NCBI RefSeq assembly: GCF_947253065.1
Contig: NZ_CAMXWS010000001.1
Coordinates: 62,001-126,000, forward strand
Source: an uncultured Corynebacterium sp.
GTDB lineage: Bacteria; Actinomycetota; Actinomycetes; Mycobacteriales; Mycobacteriaceae
Direction of reading: 5' to 3'
Length of the DNA stretch: 64,000 nt
A program made the position numbers and the translations under genes. This document shows, piece after piece, positions 26,093 to 35,181 of this stretch; the stretch's first letter is position 1; every line of letters starts with the position of its first letter. The notes beneath the pieces are model-generated. The model saw only the letters and a list, made by a program, of their open reading frames with translations. It was not told where the DNA came from and did no database searches.

Positions 26093-27297
26093 CGCGTCGC
26101 CTCCAAACATTCGGACAGCGTTGCCTCCAATGCGACTACCGCGCGGTCAATCTCCTCATCACTGATGACCAGCGGCGGAGTGAGACGAATGATCTTCTCA
26201 GTCGGCGCGTTCAAAATCACGCCATGTTTAAGACCAATACGCACCGCTTCCTTAGCCACCGGCTCAGTGAGAACCACACCGAGCATGAGGCCGCGGCCAC
26301 GCACATAATCGACGCCAGCAAGCTTTTCGACGGCTGCCTTCACCGTCTCCCCCTTGGTCTTCACCTCAGCGCAGAAGGCGTCATCCACGATCTCAAGCAC
26401 TGCATTCGCTGCAGCACACGCGATCGGGTTGCCACCAAAAGTCGTGCCGTGTGCACCTGGGGTGAACAGCGCAGCTGTCTTCTCATTGGCAATCACAGCA
26501 CCGATCGGCATGCCGCCAGCAAGGCCCTTAGCCATGGTGACAATGTCAGGTGTGATGCCTGCTGCTTCGTGCGCAAAGAACGTGCCGGTACGGCCAACCC
26601 CCGTCTGCACTTCATCGACGACCATGAGGATGCCGTGCTCGTCGCAGAGCTCACGGATCGCCTGCAAGAAACCTTCGGGGGCCGGAACCACACCGGTTTC
26701 GCCTTGGATTGGCTCGAGGAAGATCGCGGCGATACCATCCGGGTCCTGCCCGACAAGCTCGCGGACATGATCAATATCGCCATAGCGGTAGTACTCAACC
26801 CTAGGCACAAGTGGCGCGAAAGGCTCACGCTTGCTCGGCTGTCCAGTCAGCGACAGTGCACCCATGGTGCGACCGTGGAAACCATTGACCGCAGCCAGAA
26901 CCTTCTTCCGGCCAGTTAAACGGGACAGCTTGAAAGCAGCCTCATTTGCTTCGCCACCCGAATTGCAGAAGAAGACCTTGGCGTTGTCATCACCGAAACG
27001 CTTCCTCAGCTCAGTAGCTACATTCAACGCGGCGTCCGACCCGAAGAAATTCGAAATATGACCAAGGGTTGCGGTCTGCTTAGACACTGCGTCGACAAGC
27101 GCTGGGTGCCCGTGTCCGAGTGCGTTGACTGCGATACCGGCGAGCAAGTCCACATACTCTTTGCCATCTGCGTCGGTGACAATCGAGCCTTCGCCCTTGA
27201 CCAACTGCAACTGCGGCGTGCCGTAGGTATTCATGAATACCTCTGACCACTGGTTCAAAGCATCCTCATTGCTTGCGGAATGGAACTGCTCAGTCAC
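26089..27297 (-). CDS. argD: N-acetylornithine aminotransferase
   Basis: PLP-dependent class III aminotransferase converting N-acetylglutamate semialdehyde to N-acetylornithine. The segments FFCNSGGEANEAAFKLSR (phosphate-binding), FHGRTMGALSLTGQ, ILMVVDEVQTGVGRTGTFFAHE (Asp that binds the PLP nitrogen) and TMAKGLAGGMPIGA (Schiff-base Lys) are all present. 402 residues. It follows argB with a four-base overlap and runs directly into argR. Confidence 0.96.
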   Translation of the reverse strand: MTEQFHSASNEDALNQWSEVFMNTYGTPQLQLVKGEGSIVTDADGKEYVDLLAGIAVNALGHGHPALVDAVSKQTATLGHISNFFGSDAALNVATELRKRFGDDNAKVFFCNSGGEANEAAFKLSRLTGRKKVLAAVNGFHGRTMGALSLTGQPSKREPFAPLVPRVEYYRYGDIDHVRELVGQDPDGIAAIFLEPIQGETGVVPAPEGFLQAIRELCDEHGILMVVDEVQTGVGRTGTFFAHEAAGITPDIVTMAKGLAGGMPIGAVIANEKTAALFTPGAHGTTFGGNPIACAAANAVLEIVDDAFCAEVKTKGETVKAAVEKLAGVDYVRGRGLMLGVVLTEPVAKEAVRIGLKHGVILNAPTEKIIRLTPPLVISDEEIDRAVVALEATLSECLEATR

Positions 27298-28226
27298 TGC
27301 GGATCATCCTTCCTGAACACGGTGCCCTCTGGATAATTCTCTTTTTCATAATCGTCCGGCAGAACCATCGTGCCAATACCGCCCATGGTGAGCAGTTCCA
27401 GCAAGACCGAGTGCGGGATACGGCCGTCGATGACATGAGCAGCATTCGCACCGCCCTTAACGGCTGTCATGCAGGCTTCCATCTTCGGGATCATTCCTGA
27501 GTCCAAGCCCGGCATCATGCTCTCAAGCTGGCTCAAAGTGATCTTGGACAACAAAGAATCCTTATTCGGCCAATCCGTGTACAGACCTTCCACGTTGGTG
27601 AGCACGACGAGGCGTTCAGCACCCAGTGCCGCAGCGAGTGCGCCTGCAGCGGAATCAGCATTGACGTTGTATACATCGCCATCGGTGCCTGGAGCGATAC
27701 TCGAGACCACCGGGATGCGTCCTGCCTCGATAATGTCCATCACAGCGGACGGATTGACATCAACGATCTTGCCGACGAGCCCGATGTCCTTCGTCTCGCC
27801 ATCAACTTCGACATAGCGCTTCTGCGCGGTGAACAGGCCAGCATCCTCGCCAGACGTGCCCACTGCGTATGCACCGTGCGAGTTGATCCGTCCCAGCAAA
27901 TCTCGACCGACTTGGCCGAAGAGAACCATGCGGACGACTTCGAGGATCTCCGAGGTGGTCACACGGAAACCACCGATGAATTCGCCCCCATCGAGCCCCA
28001 GCTTGCCCAACATCGCGGTGATCTGTGGACCACCACCGTGAACAACCACGGGCTTTGCACCGACTGTGCGCAGGAAAACCATGTCAGCTGCGAAAGCCGA
28101 CTTCAGATCATCGTCGATCATGGCATTGCCGCCGTATTTCACCACGACGATTTTGTCACGGTAATGCTGCAGCCATGGCAACGCTTCCGCGAGAACATTC
28201 GCGCGGTCCTGATTACTCAGATTCAT
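27294..28226 (-). CDS. argB: N-acetylglutamate kinase
   Basis: Phosphorylates N-acetylglutamate; usually the feedback-inhibited step in organisms with the acetyl cycle. KIVVVKYGGNAM near residue 25, PVVVHGGGPQI, GFRVTTSEILEVVRMVLFGQVG and VYNVNADSAAGALAAAL are the family motifs. 310 residues, including the N-terminal helix (NVLAEALPWLQHY) found in arginine-sensitive hexameric enzymes, which suggests feedback control by arginine. Four-base overlap with argD. Confidence 0.97.
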   Translation of the reverse strand: MNLSNQDRANVLAEALPWLQHYRDKIVVVKYGGNAMIDDDLKSAFAADMVFLRTVGAKPVVVHGGGPQITAMLGKLGLDGGEFIGGFRVTTSEILEVVRMVLFGQVGRDLLGRINSHGAYAVGTSGEDAGLFTAQKRYVEVDGETKDIGLVGKIVDVNPSAVMDIIEAGRIPVVSSIAPGTDGDVYNVNADSAAGALAAALGAERLVVLTNVEGLYTDWPNKDSLLSKITLSQLESMMPGLDSGMIPKMEACMTAVKGGANAAHVIDGRIPHSVLLELLTMGGIGTMVLPDDYEKENYPEGTVFRKDDPQ

Positions 28227-28240
28227 GAGAATGCTTCTTT

Positions 28241-29431
28241 CTACGTCGAGTACTCAGAATTAATTTCGACGTACTTGTACGACAGATCCGTCGTTCGCAC
28301 GCTGGCACGGCCCGGTCCGTCAGTACCAAGATTAACCAGTACCTCCACATCGGCCCCGGTCAAGTCCACGTCACGCGCGCCGGGTGCACCAGTGCTATCG
28401 ACGCATACCGGGGTGCCGTTGAAGGACACCGTGATCTTCTCCGGGTCCATCTCCGCATCCGCCATACCGACGGCAGCCAGGACACGACCCCAGTTCGGAT
28501 CAGAACCAAACATGGCGCACTTGACCAGGTTGTCCCGGCCGATCGCGCGTGCAGCGTTGAGTGCCTGTGCATCATCTGCGGTGCCTTCGACAGTGATGAC
28601 CACGCGCTTGGTCACACCTTCGGCATCAGCCTGCAGTTGACGCGACAGCTCTTCGCTGAGCTCAGTCAGGGCGTCTGCGAAATCCTCGGCGCTCGGCTGG
28701 ACGCCAGATGCGCCAGAAGCCATTGCGATGACGGTGTCATTCGTCGAGGTAGCCCCATCAACATCGAGGGTGTTGAAGGTCACGCCCGACGCACCGTGCA
28801 ACGCAGCATCCAGATCGTTGGATTCCACCACCGCATCAGTGGTGATGCACACCAGCATCGTTGCTAGCGAGGGCGCCATCATGCCGACGCCCTTTGCCAT
28901 GCCAGCTATCGACCAGCCATCACGCTTCACAATGGCCTCTTTAGCAACCAGATCAGTCGTTAGAATCGCTTCTGCCGCGGCACTGCCGTTGTCACCCAAC
29001 TCTGTGCTCAGCTTGCTGATGCCTTCGCGGATCACATCCATAGGCAGCAGATCACCGATCAAACCTGTTGAACAGACAGCGACTTCCTGCTGCTCCACAC
29101 CGAGTTGCTGTGCGGTCAGCGCCTGCATCTCTGCTGCATCTGTATCGCCCTGGCGACCATTGCACGCATTCGCGTTACCGGAGTTGTACACCACTGCAGA
29201 AAGCGTGCCCGTAGCCAACGCCTGTCGAGTCACCTTCACCGGTGCTGCAACAACCTTGTTACGGGTGGTCACCGCAGCCGCGTCGAAACGCGGACCGTTA
29301 TTGACCACGAGCGCCATATCCGGCTTGCCGGACTTCTTGATTCCTGCCGTGACACCAGCCGCAGAAAAACCTGCGGGTGCTGTCACACCTGTCGTAGACA
29401 TTGCTTGATTCCTTAGTTTGTTTGAATACAC
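28241..29431 (-). CDS. argJ: Bifunctional ornithine acetyltransferase / N-acetylglutamate synthase
   Basis: Transfers acetyl from N-acetylornithine to glutamate, closing the acetyl cycle. The autoproteolysis site KGVGMMAPSLATMLVCITTDA, where cleavage occurs before the nucleophile Thr of the AT-x-L segment, is present, as are YNSGNANACNGRQGDTDA and FGSDPNWGRVLAAVG. The start at 29431 gives 396 residues; an ATG at 29401 (MSTTGVTAPAG) is a good alternative with a more typical N-terminus. It lies 16 bases after argC. Confidence 0.95.
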   Translation of the reverse strand: MYSNKLRNQAMSTTGVTAPAGFSAAGVTAGIKKSGKPDMALVVNNGPRFDAAAVTTRNKVVAAPVKVTRQALATGTLSAVVYNSGNANACNGRQGDTDAAEMQALTAQQLGVEQQEVAVCSTGLIGDLLPMDVIREGISKLSTELGDNGSAAAEAILTTDLVAKEAIVKRDGWSIAGMAKGVGMMAPSLATMLVCITTDAVVESNDLDAALHGASGVTFNTLDVDGATSTNDTVIAMASGASGVQPSAEDFADALTELSEELSRQLQADAEGVTKRVVITVEGTADDAQALNAARAIGRDNLVKCAMFGSDPNWGRVLAAVGMADAEMDPEKITVSFNGTPVCVDSTGAPGARDVDLTGADVEVLVNLGTDGPGRASVRTTDLSYKYVEINSEYST

Positions 29432-29447
29432 CGATAACTAATGCCGC

Positions 29448-30491
29448 TTAAGGGGCAACTGCCGCCTGGGGCAATCCATCTGTTTCTTGGAACCCGAGAG
29501 CCAAGTTCATGCACTGCACTGCAGCCCCACCAGTGCCTTTAGTCAGATTGTCGATCACGGACGTGACCAGCAAAACACCAGCCCCCTCATCGACTTCCAC
29601 TTGGAGCAGACACATATTCGTACCAACTACATGCTGAGTCTGCGGTTGACGGCCTTCTGGCAAGAGTCGGATGAATGGCTCGCCCGCATAAAACTCTTCA
29701 AATGCTGCGCGTGCCGACGCCTCTGTCACGCCATCCTTCAACGGCGCAGTAACGGTCGAGAGAATTCCGCGCGGTAACGGTGCAAGCACCGGGGTGAAAC
29801 TCACCGTGACATCTTCATCCGTCACCTCAGCGATATTCTGCACCATCTCCGGGGTGTGACGGTGCTTACCAGCAGTGTTATATGCCTTGACAGATCCCAT
29901 GGTCTCCGCGCCAAGAAGATCCACGTTTGCCTTTTTGCCTGCACCGGAAACACCGGTCACGGACACGATATTGAAGGAAGGCTCAACAAGTCCTTGCGCC
30001 GCGGCGGGCAAGGCAGCAAGAGTTGCGCCAGTTGGGAAACAGCCAGGCACGGCTATTCGACGAGCCGTGGTGATCTGCTCCCTATGACCGGGCATCTCCG
30101 GGATTCCGTACGGCCACGAGCCAGCGTGCTTGGATCCGTAATATGCAGTCCAATCATCCGCATTTCGGAGCCGAAAATCAGCTGCGCAATCCAGCACCAA
30201 CGTACTGTCAGGCAGTGCTGCTCCGATCTCCGCAGAGAAACCGTGCGGCAGCCCCAAGAAAACCACATCGTGCCTGGACAGCACCTCGACGGTGGTTTCT
30301 TCGATCACGCGATCCGCCAGTTGAGAAATATGCGGCAACACATCGGCACCCAACTGGCCAGCATTTGAGTTGCCGGTCAGCGCGCCAATCGTCAGCGTCC
30401 CATCAAGGTAGCGAGGGTGATTGACCAGCAGACGGAGGATCTCTCCGCCCGCGTAGCCAGTGGCACCTGCGACTGCAACTGAGTAGCTCAT
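29448..30491 (-). CDS. argC: N-acetyl-gamma-glutamyl-phosphate reductase
   Basis: First gene of the arginine operon; reduces the phosphorylated intermediate with NADPH. Rossmann motif VAGATGYAGGEILRLL at the N-terminus, VFLGLPHGFSAEIG, and the active-site Cys in AVPGCFPTGATLAALPAA. 347 residues. A probable promoter and ArgR operator region lies in the 79 bases between it and the pheT stop. Confidence 0.97.
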   Translation of the reverse strand: MSYSVAVAGATGYAGGEILRLLVNHPRYLDGTLTIGALTGNSNAGQLGADVLPHISQLADRVIEETTVEVLSRHDVVFLGLPHGFSAEIGAALPDSTLVLDCAADFRLRNADDWTAYYGSKHAGSWPYGIPEMPGHREQITTARRIAVPGCFPTGATLAALPAAAQGLVEPSFNIVSVTGVSGAGKKANVDLLGAETMGSVKAYNTAGKHRHTPEMVQNIAEVTDEDVTVSFTPVLAPLPRGILSTVTAPLKDGVTEASARAAFEEFYAGEPFIRLLPEGRQPQTQHVVGTNMCLLQVEVDEGAGVLLVTSVIDNLTKGTGGAAVQCMNLALGFQETDGLPQAAVAP

Positions 30492-30521
30492 AGCGTTAGG
30501 CTACACAGCCGACCATTGCTT

Positions 30522-30553
30522 TGCAATTTATTACACGCTTAACATTTTATGCG
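30522..30553 (-). promoter_or_regulatory. Candidate ArgR operator upstream of argC
   Basis: An AT-rich patch in an otherwise GC-rich gap. On the lower strand it reads CGCATAAAATG, then TGTAATAAATTGCA, the second being close to an ARG-box half-site pair (TGnATAAnnATTCA-like). It sits 31-62 bases upstream of the argC ATG, where operator and promoter are expected. Called from position and composition; not verified by alignment. Confidence 0.4.
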
Positions 30554-30570
30554 GAGTTGATTCGGGGAAG

Positions 30571-33096
30571 TTACGCACGCATCTGTGCGCCGAATTTCTC
30601 CTTCACAGCCTCTGCCGCCGCCAAGCGGCCTTCGGACGCTTCGTCTTCCGTAAGGGTACGATCCGGCGCGCGGAAGATCAGACCGAATGCCAGAGACTTC
30701 TTGTTCTCGCCAAGAGACTCCGAGCGGTAAACATCGAAGAGGGCGACCTCTTCGATCAACTCGCCTGCGGACTCCTCGAGGGTACGACGTACCGCCTCAG
30801 CCGGAACCTCTTCCTCCACGACGAGTGCTACATCCTGGTGCACAGCTGGGAATGAGGACAGTACCGGCGCGGGAAGCTTTTCCCCCAGCGGCAATGCCGT
30901 GAGATCAATCTCCATTGCACAAGTACGTGCGGGCAGACCAAGAGCCTCAAGCACCTGTGGGTGAAGCTCACCTGCGTGACCGACCACATGCGTTTCGCCG
31001 TCAATATTTACCGACAGCTCAGCACAACGGCCCGGGTGCCACGGCAGCTGCTCCGCAGAAGCAATGTCCAGGTCAACGCCAGCTGCACGCGCTACGACCT
31101 GAGCAGCCTCAACCGCGTCAGACCAGGTGTAAGCGCGTCCATCGCCCCACGGACCTTCAAGCTCGAGATTGCCCGTGGCCACAGTCGCAGCATGCAAAGG
31201 CTGCTGCGGAAGAGATTCGATCAGTTCTTCAACCACGGATTCCTCTGGACGTGCAGCGACGCCGGGCATCGGCGAAGAATCAGCCGTCTTGAACGCCACT
31301 TGCGCGACGGAGAACAGCGAAAGATCATGACGACCACGCGCGACATTGCGACCAACTGCTTCCAGCATCGCCGGGAGCAGCGTCGTGGCGAGCACGCCGT
31401 AATCAGCATCGAGTGGATTTTGCACCTTCACCACGCGGCGGCGCTCATCGTCGGCATCCAGACCCCAGGTGTCCAGAACCGTGTTGGACATGAACGGGGA
31501 CGGAATGACCTCTGCATAACCGGAGTATGCAAGAGCGTGCGTGACAGCACGACGGCGACGCTGTACCGGGGACAGCCCACGGCCACCCCGAGGTGTCGGC
31601 AGGACGAGAGGAATATCGTCAAGACCCTCGAGGCGAACGATCTCTTCGATCAGCTCAACCGGCTCATTCAGGTCCGTACGCCATGCCGGCGGAGTGACCA
31701 CCAGATCGTCGCCATTGTCGACAATCTCGCAGCCAACCTCCTGTAGACGCTTGACCACGGTCTCCTTGGAGTACTCCACACCGATCAGTTCAGACGGGTG
31801 TGCAACTCGCAGGTTGATCGGCTGGCGGTCTTGCACAGCACCCTCAACAAGTGTGCGCTTGTCAGAAATAGTGCCGCCAGCGATCTGCACGAGCAGTGCG
31901 CACGCCATGTCCAGTGCCACCTCAATGATGGTGGGATCAACGCCGCGCTCGAAACGTCGAGAAGCTTCAGAGCTCAGCTTGTGGTGGCGTGCGGAACGCG
32001 CAACGGTGAGTGCATCCCACGCAGCGGCCTCGAAGTACACGTTCGTGGTGTTTTCGCTGATCTCAGATGTCGTACCGCCCATGATCGCTGCCAAAGACTG
32101 GATGCCGTTGTCATCGGAGATGACCACATCGCCCGGGGTGAGCGTGCGCTTAGCGTGGTCGAGAGTCTCGAACTCTTCCCCACCCTGCGCATTGTGAACG
32201 CGCAGTCCACCAGCGACCTGATCCGCGTCGAAAGCATGCATTGGCTGGCCGAGCAGCAGCATGACGAAGTTAGTCACGTCGGTAGCTGCATTGACGGAAC
32301 GCACACCGGACAGCATAAGGACGCGCTTCATCCAGAACGGTGCCTGAGCAGCCGGATCGATGCCTTCAACCTTGCGCAGACCGAAGCGCTGAACCTTCGC
32401 AGATTCTTCGAGCGTGATCGGGATGAGATCGCCCGTCGGCGCCGGAACGGCGGAGACATCAATCTCCGCGACGGACGGGTCCCTTGCCACATCCTTGTAC
32501 TCAAGATCGAAAGCAGACGCGATCTCGCGGCCAAGACCGCGTGCGGAAAGCGCGTACCCGCGGTCCGGCGTGATGTTCACTTCGAAGATCGTGTCGTCGA
32601 AGCCGCCAAGCACCTCACGTGCGTCCTGGCCTGGCTCGCCAGCCCCCTCCGGCAAGACGATGATGCCATCGCTCTTGGAGGTGAAGCCAAGCTCAGCCTC
32701 GGAAGCCATCATGCCGTTGGAAATGTGGTCGTAAGTCTTACGCGCGGAGATCTCGAAACCGCCCGGGAGCACAGCGCCCGGCAGCGAGACCACGACGAGA
32801 TCATTGAGCTTGAAATTGCGCGCACCGCAGATAATGCCCTGCAATTCGCCCGTGCCATTGGCATCACCAACATTGACCTGGCAGTAACGGATCGGCTTCT
32901 TGAAGTCAGTGAGCTCTTCGATCTCCTCGACGCGGCCGATAACGAGCGGGCCTGTCGTTTCAGGCAGCGGCTCGTAGCCTTCGGTTTCGAAGCCGACGCG
33001 GACGAAACCTGCGTCGAGCTCCTCTGGGCTCACGGACCAGCCGGGGTTGCCGGCATTGTTCAGCAGGGACGTCAACCATTTCTGAGAAATCAGCAT
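30571..33096 (-). CDS. pheT: Phenylalanyl-tRNA synthetase beta subunit
   Basis: 841-residue subunit of the (alpha-beta)2 enzyme. The N-terminal OB-fold tRNA-binding domain (VIGRVEEIEEL...YCQVNVGD), the B3/B4 editing domain (FGLRKVEGIDPAAQ), B5 (LRVAHPSELIGVEYSKETVVKRLQEVG) and the C-terminal ferredoxin-like anticodon-binding domain (PVLSSFPAVHQDVALVVEEEVP to the end) are all visible in order. It follows pheS by 28 bases. Confidence 0.97.
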   Translation of the reverse strand: MLISQKWLTSLLNNAGNPGWSVSPEELDAGFVRVGFETEGYEPLPETTGPLVIGRVEEIEELTDFKKPIRYCQVNVGDANGTGELQGIICGARNFKLNDLVVVSLPGAVLPGGFEISARKTYDHISNGMMASEAELGFTSKSDGIIVLPEGAGEPGQDAREVLGGFDDTIFEVNITPDRGYALSARGLGREIASAFDLEYKDVARDPSVAEIDVSAVPAPTGDLIPITLEESAKVQRFGLRKVEGIDPAAQAPFWMKRVLMLSGVRSVNAATDVTNFVMLLLGQPMHAFDADQVAGGLRVHNAQGGEEFETLDHAKRTLTPGDVVISDDNGIQSLAAIMGGTTSEISENTTNVYFEAAAWDALTVARSARHHKLSSEASRRFERGVDPTIIEVALDMACALLVQIAGGTISDKRTLVEGAVQDRQPINLRVAHPSELIGVEYSKETVVKRLQEVGCEIVDNGDDLVVTPPAWRTDLNEPVELIEEIVRLEGLDDIPLVLPTPRGGRGLSPVQRRRRAVTHALAYSGYAEVIPSPFMSNTVLDTWGLDADDERRRVVKVQNPLDADYGVLATTLLPAMLEAVGRNVARGRHDLSLFSVAQVAFKTADSSPMPGVAARPEESVVEELIESLPQQPLHAATVATGNLELEGPWGDGRAYTWSDAVEAAQVVARAAGVDLDIASAEQLPWHPGRCAELSVNIDGETHVVGHAGELHPQVLEALGLPARTCAMEIDLTALPLGEKLPAPVLSSFPAVHQDVALVVEEEVPAEAVRRTLEESAGELIEEVALFDVYRSESLGENKKSLAFGLIFRAPDRTLTEDEASEGRLAAAEAVKEKFGAQMRA

Positions 33097-33124
33097 TTTC
33101 TACTCTCCTAAGACCTTTCCCTGT

Positions 33125-34189
33125 TTATGCCTGAACACCGAACGGCAACGTGAAGCGCACGTCGCCTTCCACCATGTCGCGCATGTCCGTCAGACCATTG
33201 CGGAACTGCAGCGTGCGCTCAATACCCATGCCGAATGCGAAGCCGGAGTATTCTTCCGGGTCCACGCCGACCGCGCGGAGAACATTCGGGTTGACCATGC
33301 CGCAGCCACCCCACTCGATCCAGCCGGCTCCACCCTTCTTATTTGGGAACCACACATCCACCTCGGCGGACGGCTCGGTGAACGGGAAGTAGTTGGTGCG
33401 GATGCGCGTCTTCGTCTCCGGGCCGAAGAGCACCTTGGCCAGATGGTCGAGCGTGCCGCGCAGGTGTGCCATGGTCAAGCCCTTGTCCACTGCGAGCCCT
33501 TCCACCTGGTGGAAGACCGGGGTGTGCGTGGCGTCGAGCTCATCGGTGCGGAACACTCGTCCCGGGCAGGCGATGTAGATCGGCAGGTCGCGCTCAAGCA
33601 TCGTGCGCACCTGCACCGGCGAGGTGTGTGTACGCATTACCTGACGGGAGCCTTCCTCACCGATGTAGAAGGTGTCCTGCAACGTGCGTGCCGGGTGATC
33701 CGGGATGAAGTTCAGCGCGTCGAAGTTGAAGTATTCCGCCTCGACCTCCGGGCCTTCGGCGATCTCCCAGCCCATGCCGATGAAGATGTCTGCGATCTGC
33801 TCGCTCAGCGTCGTGATCGGGTGCATCGCGCCCGTCTGCGTGCGGGTGGACGGCAGGGTGACATCGACCTTCTCTTCACGCAGCTGCTGCTCACGATGCT
33901 CAGCTTCACGCTCTGCGTGCAACTGGCCGTAGCGCTTCTCGGCGCGGCCACGCGCCATATTCACAAAGCGCCCAGCATCCTTGCGCTGGTCCTTCGGGAT
34001 CGAGCCGAGCGACTTGCGCGCCTGCATGATCGTCGACTGTTCGCCGAGGTGATCGCGCTTCGCTTCCTCCAACGACGCCAGATCCGGCGCCGCCTCAAAG
34101 GCTGCGATCGCCGCTTCAGCTGCAGCGTTCAGGTTCTCTTCGGTCAGTTCGATTGCCGGAGCTGGAGTGGTCCCGCCGTTATCTGCCAC
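33125..34189 (-). CDS. pheS: Phenylalanyl-tRNA synthetase alpha subunit
   Basis: Class II synthetase catalytic subunit. Motif 2 (VFRTDELDATHTPVFHQVEGLAV), the phenylalanine pocket and motif 3 (FAFGMGIERTLQFRNGLTDMRD) are present; the N-terminal coiled-coil arm that contacts tRNA occupies roughly the first 100 residues. 354 residues. The 123 bases upstream, between this start and the TrmH-type gene stop, hold no obvious leader peptide rich in Phe and no T-box. Confidence 0.97.
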   Translation of the reverse strand: MADNGGTTPAPAIELTEENLNAAAEAAIAAFEAAPDLASLEEAKRDHLGEQSTIMQARKSLGSIPKDQRKDAGRFVNMARGRAEKRYGQLHAEREAEHREQQLREEKVDVTLPSTRTQTGAMHPITTLSEQIADIFIGMGWEIAEGPEVEAEYFNFDALNFIPDHPARTLQDTFYIGEEGSRQVMRTHTSPVQVRTMLERDLPIYIACPGRVFRTDELDATHTPVFHQVEGLAVDKGLTMAHLRGTLDHLAKVLFGPETKTRIRTNYFPFTEPSAEVDVWFPNKKGGAGWIEWGGCGMVNPNVLRAVGVDPEEYSGFAFGMGIERTLQFRNGLTDMRDMVEGDVRFTLPFGVQA

Positions 34190-34312
34190 GTGTGGTCACC
34201 CTGTGCCTTTCCACCGCCTACAACACGCGCGGTGCGTCTGCTTCAAAAACGCTCACAAGCATACCCGTGAGCCTGTGGCCTACATGACAAAGGTCACTTA
34301 GTATTCAGCGCT

Positions 34313-35131
34313 TTAATGCTTCTCCACGCTCAACGTCTTCGCCGACTCCCACAAACAGATCGACGCGGCGGTGGACAGGTTTAAAGACTCGGCGGAGCCT
34401 TGGATCGGGATGGAGACGGTGTAGTCGGCGGACTCGAGGACGTCATCTGACAGGCCATGTGCTTCGTTGCCGAACAGCCACGCGGTTGGCTGATCAAGCA
34501 CGCCGTCTGAATCGGCGAGGTTGACGTCGCCGTGCATGGTGGTGGCAAACGTCGATAAGCCAGCTGCTCGCAGTTGGCCAAGCACTCCCTTGATGTCGCG
34601 CTCGCGGGCGACGGGAACGTGGAAGAGTGAGCCGGCGGAGGAGCGAACGACCTTCGGCGATTCCGGGTCGACCGTGTCGCCGGCGAAGACCACGGCGTCG
34701 GCGCCAAGTGCGTCGACAAGCCGGATGATCGTGCCGGCATTGCCCGGGTCGTTCGTCTCCACACACACCGCGACCAGCTTCGGTCGCCCCTTCAGGATCG
34801 AACCGAGCGTCCACGTCACTGGCTTGCACACGGCAAAAATACCGGTGGATTGAACCGTATCCGAAAGTGCGTGTGCAGCTTTGTCCGTGATCGCATGGGT
34901 GAACACGTCCATGTAACCGGCGGCCGTCACGATATCGGCGAAGCGGTCCGCAGCTGCTTCCGTGACAAAGAGATCCGTTGCCGAGCCAGTGGCAACCGCA
35001 GCTTCAACGGAGTTCTCCCCCTCCGCCAGAAATACCTTCGCCTTCTTGCGCCCCGCCGCGCGCTTGAGCTTTGCGGCGTTGACCACGCGCGGAGTGCGTT
35101 CAGTGAAAGGCTGCGAGAAATCCAAACTCAT
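34313..35131 (-). CDS. TrmH/SpoU-family RNA 2'-O-methyltransferase
   Basis: 272 residues from ATG 35131; a frame to 35158 exists without a better ribosome-binding site. The N-terminal RNA-binding substrate domain (RVVNAAKLKRAAGRKKAKVFLAEGENSVEAAV) is followed by the SPOUT knot motifs: NDPGNAGTIIRLVDALGADAVVF (motif 1), WLFGNEAHGLSDDVLE (motif 2) and VSIPIQGSAESLNLSTAASICLWES (motif 3). It modifies a ribose in rRNA or tRNA; the target nucleotide is unknown. The gene heads the pheST strand and is divergent from the sensor kinase gene by 50 bases. Confidence 0.9.
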   Translation of the reverse strand: MSLDFSQPFTERTPRVVNAAKLKRAAGRKKAKVFLAEGENSVEAAVATGSATDLFVTEAAADRFADIVTAAGYMDVFTHAITDKAAHALSDTVQSTGIFAVCKPVTWTLGSILKGRPKLVAVCVETNDPGNAGTIIRLVDALGADAVVFAGDTVDPESPKVVRSSAGSLFHVPVARERDIKGVLGQLRAAGLSTFATTMHGDVNLADSDGVLDQPTAWLFGNEAHGLSDDVLESADYTVSIPIQGSAESLNLSTAASICLWESAKTLSVEKH

Positions 35132-35181
35132 GATGAACCAGCGTATAAGCACCATCACGCAAGCGCTATTACGCTATCCGT

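Noticed and set aside
34190..34312. T-box or Phe-rich leader peptide before pheST
   Set aside because: No T-box core sequence, terminator or Phe-codon run was found in this gap.
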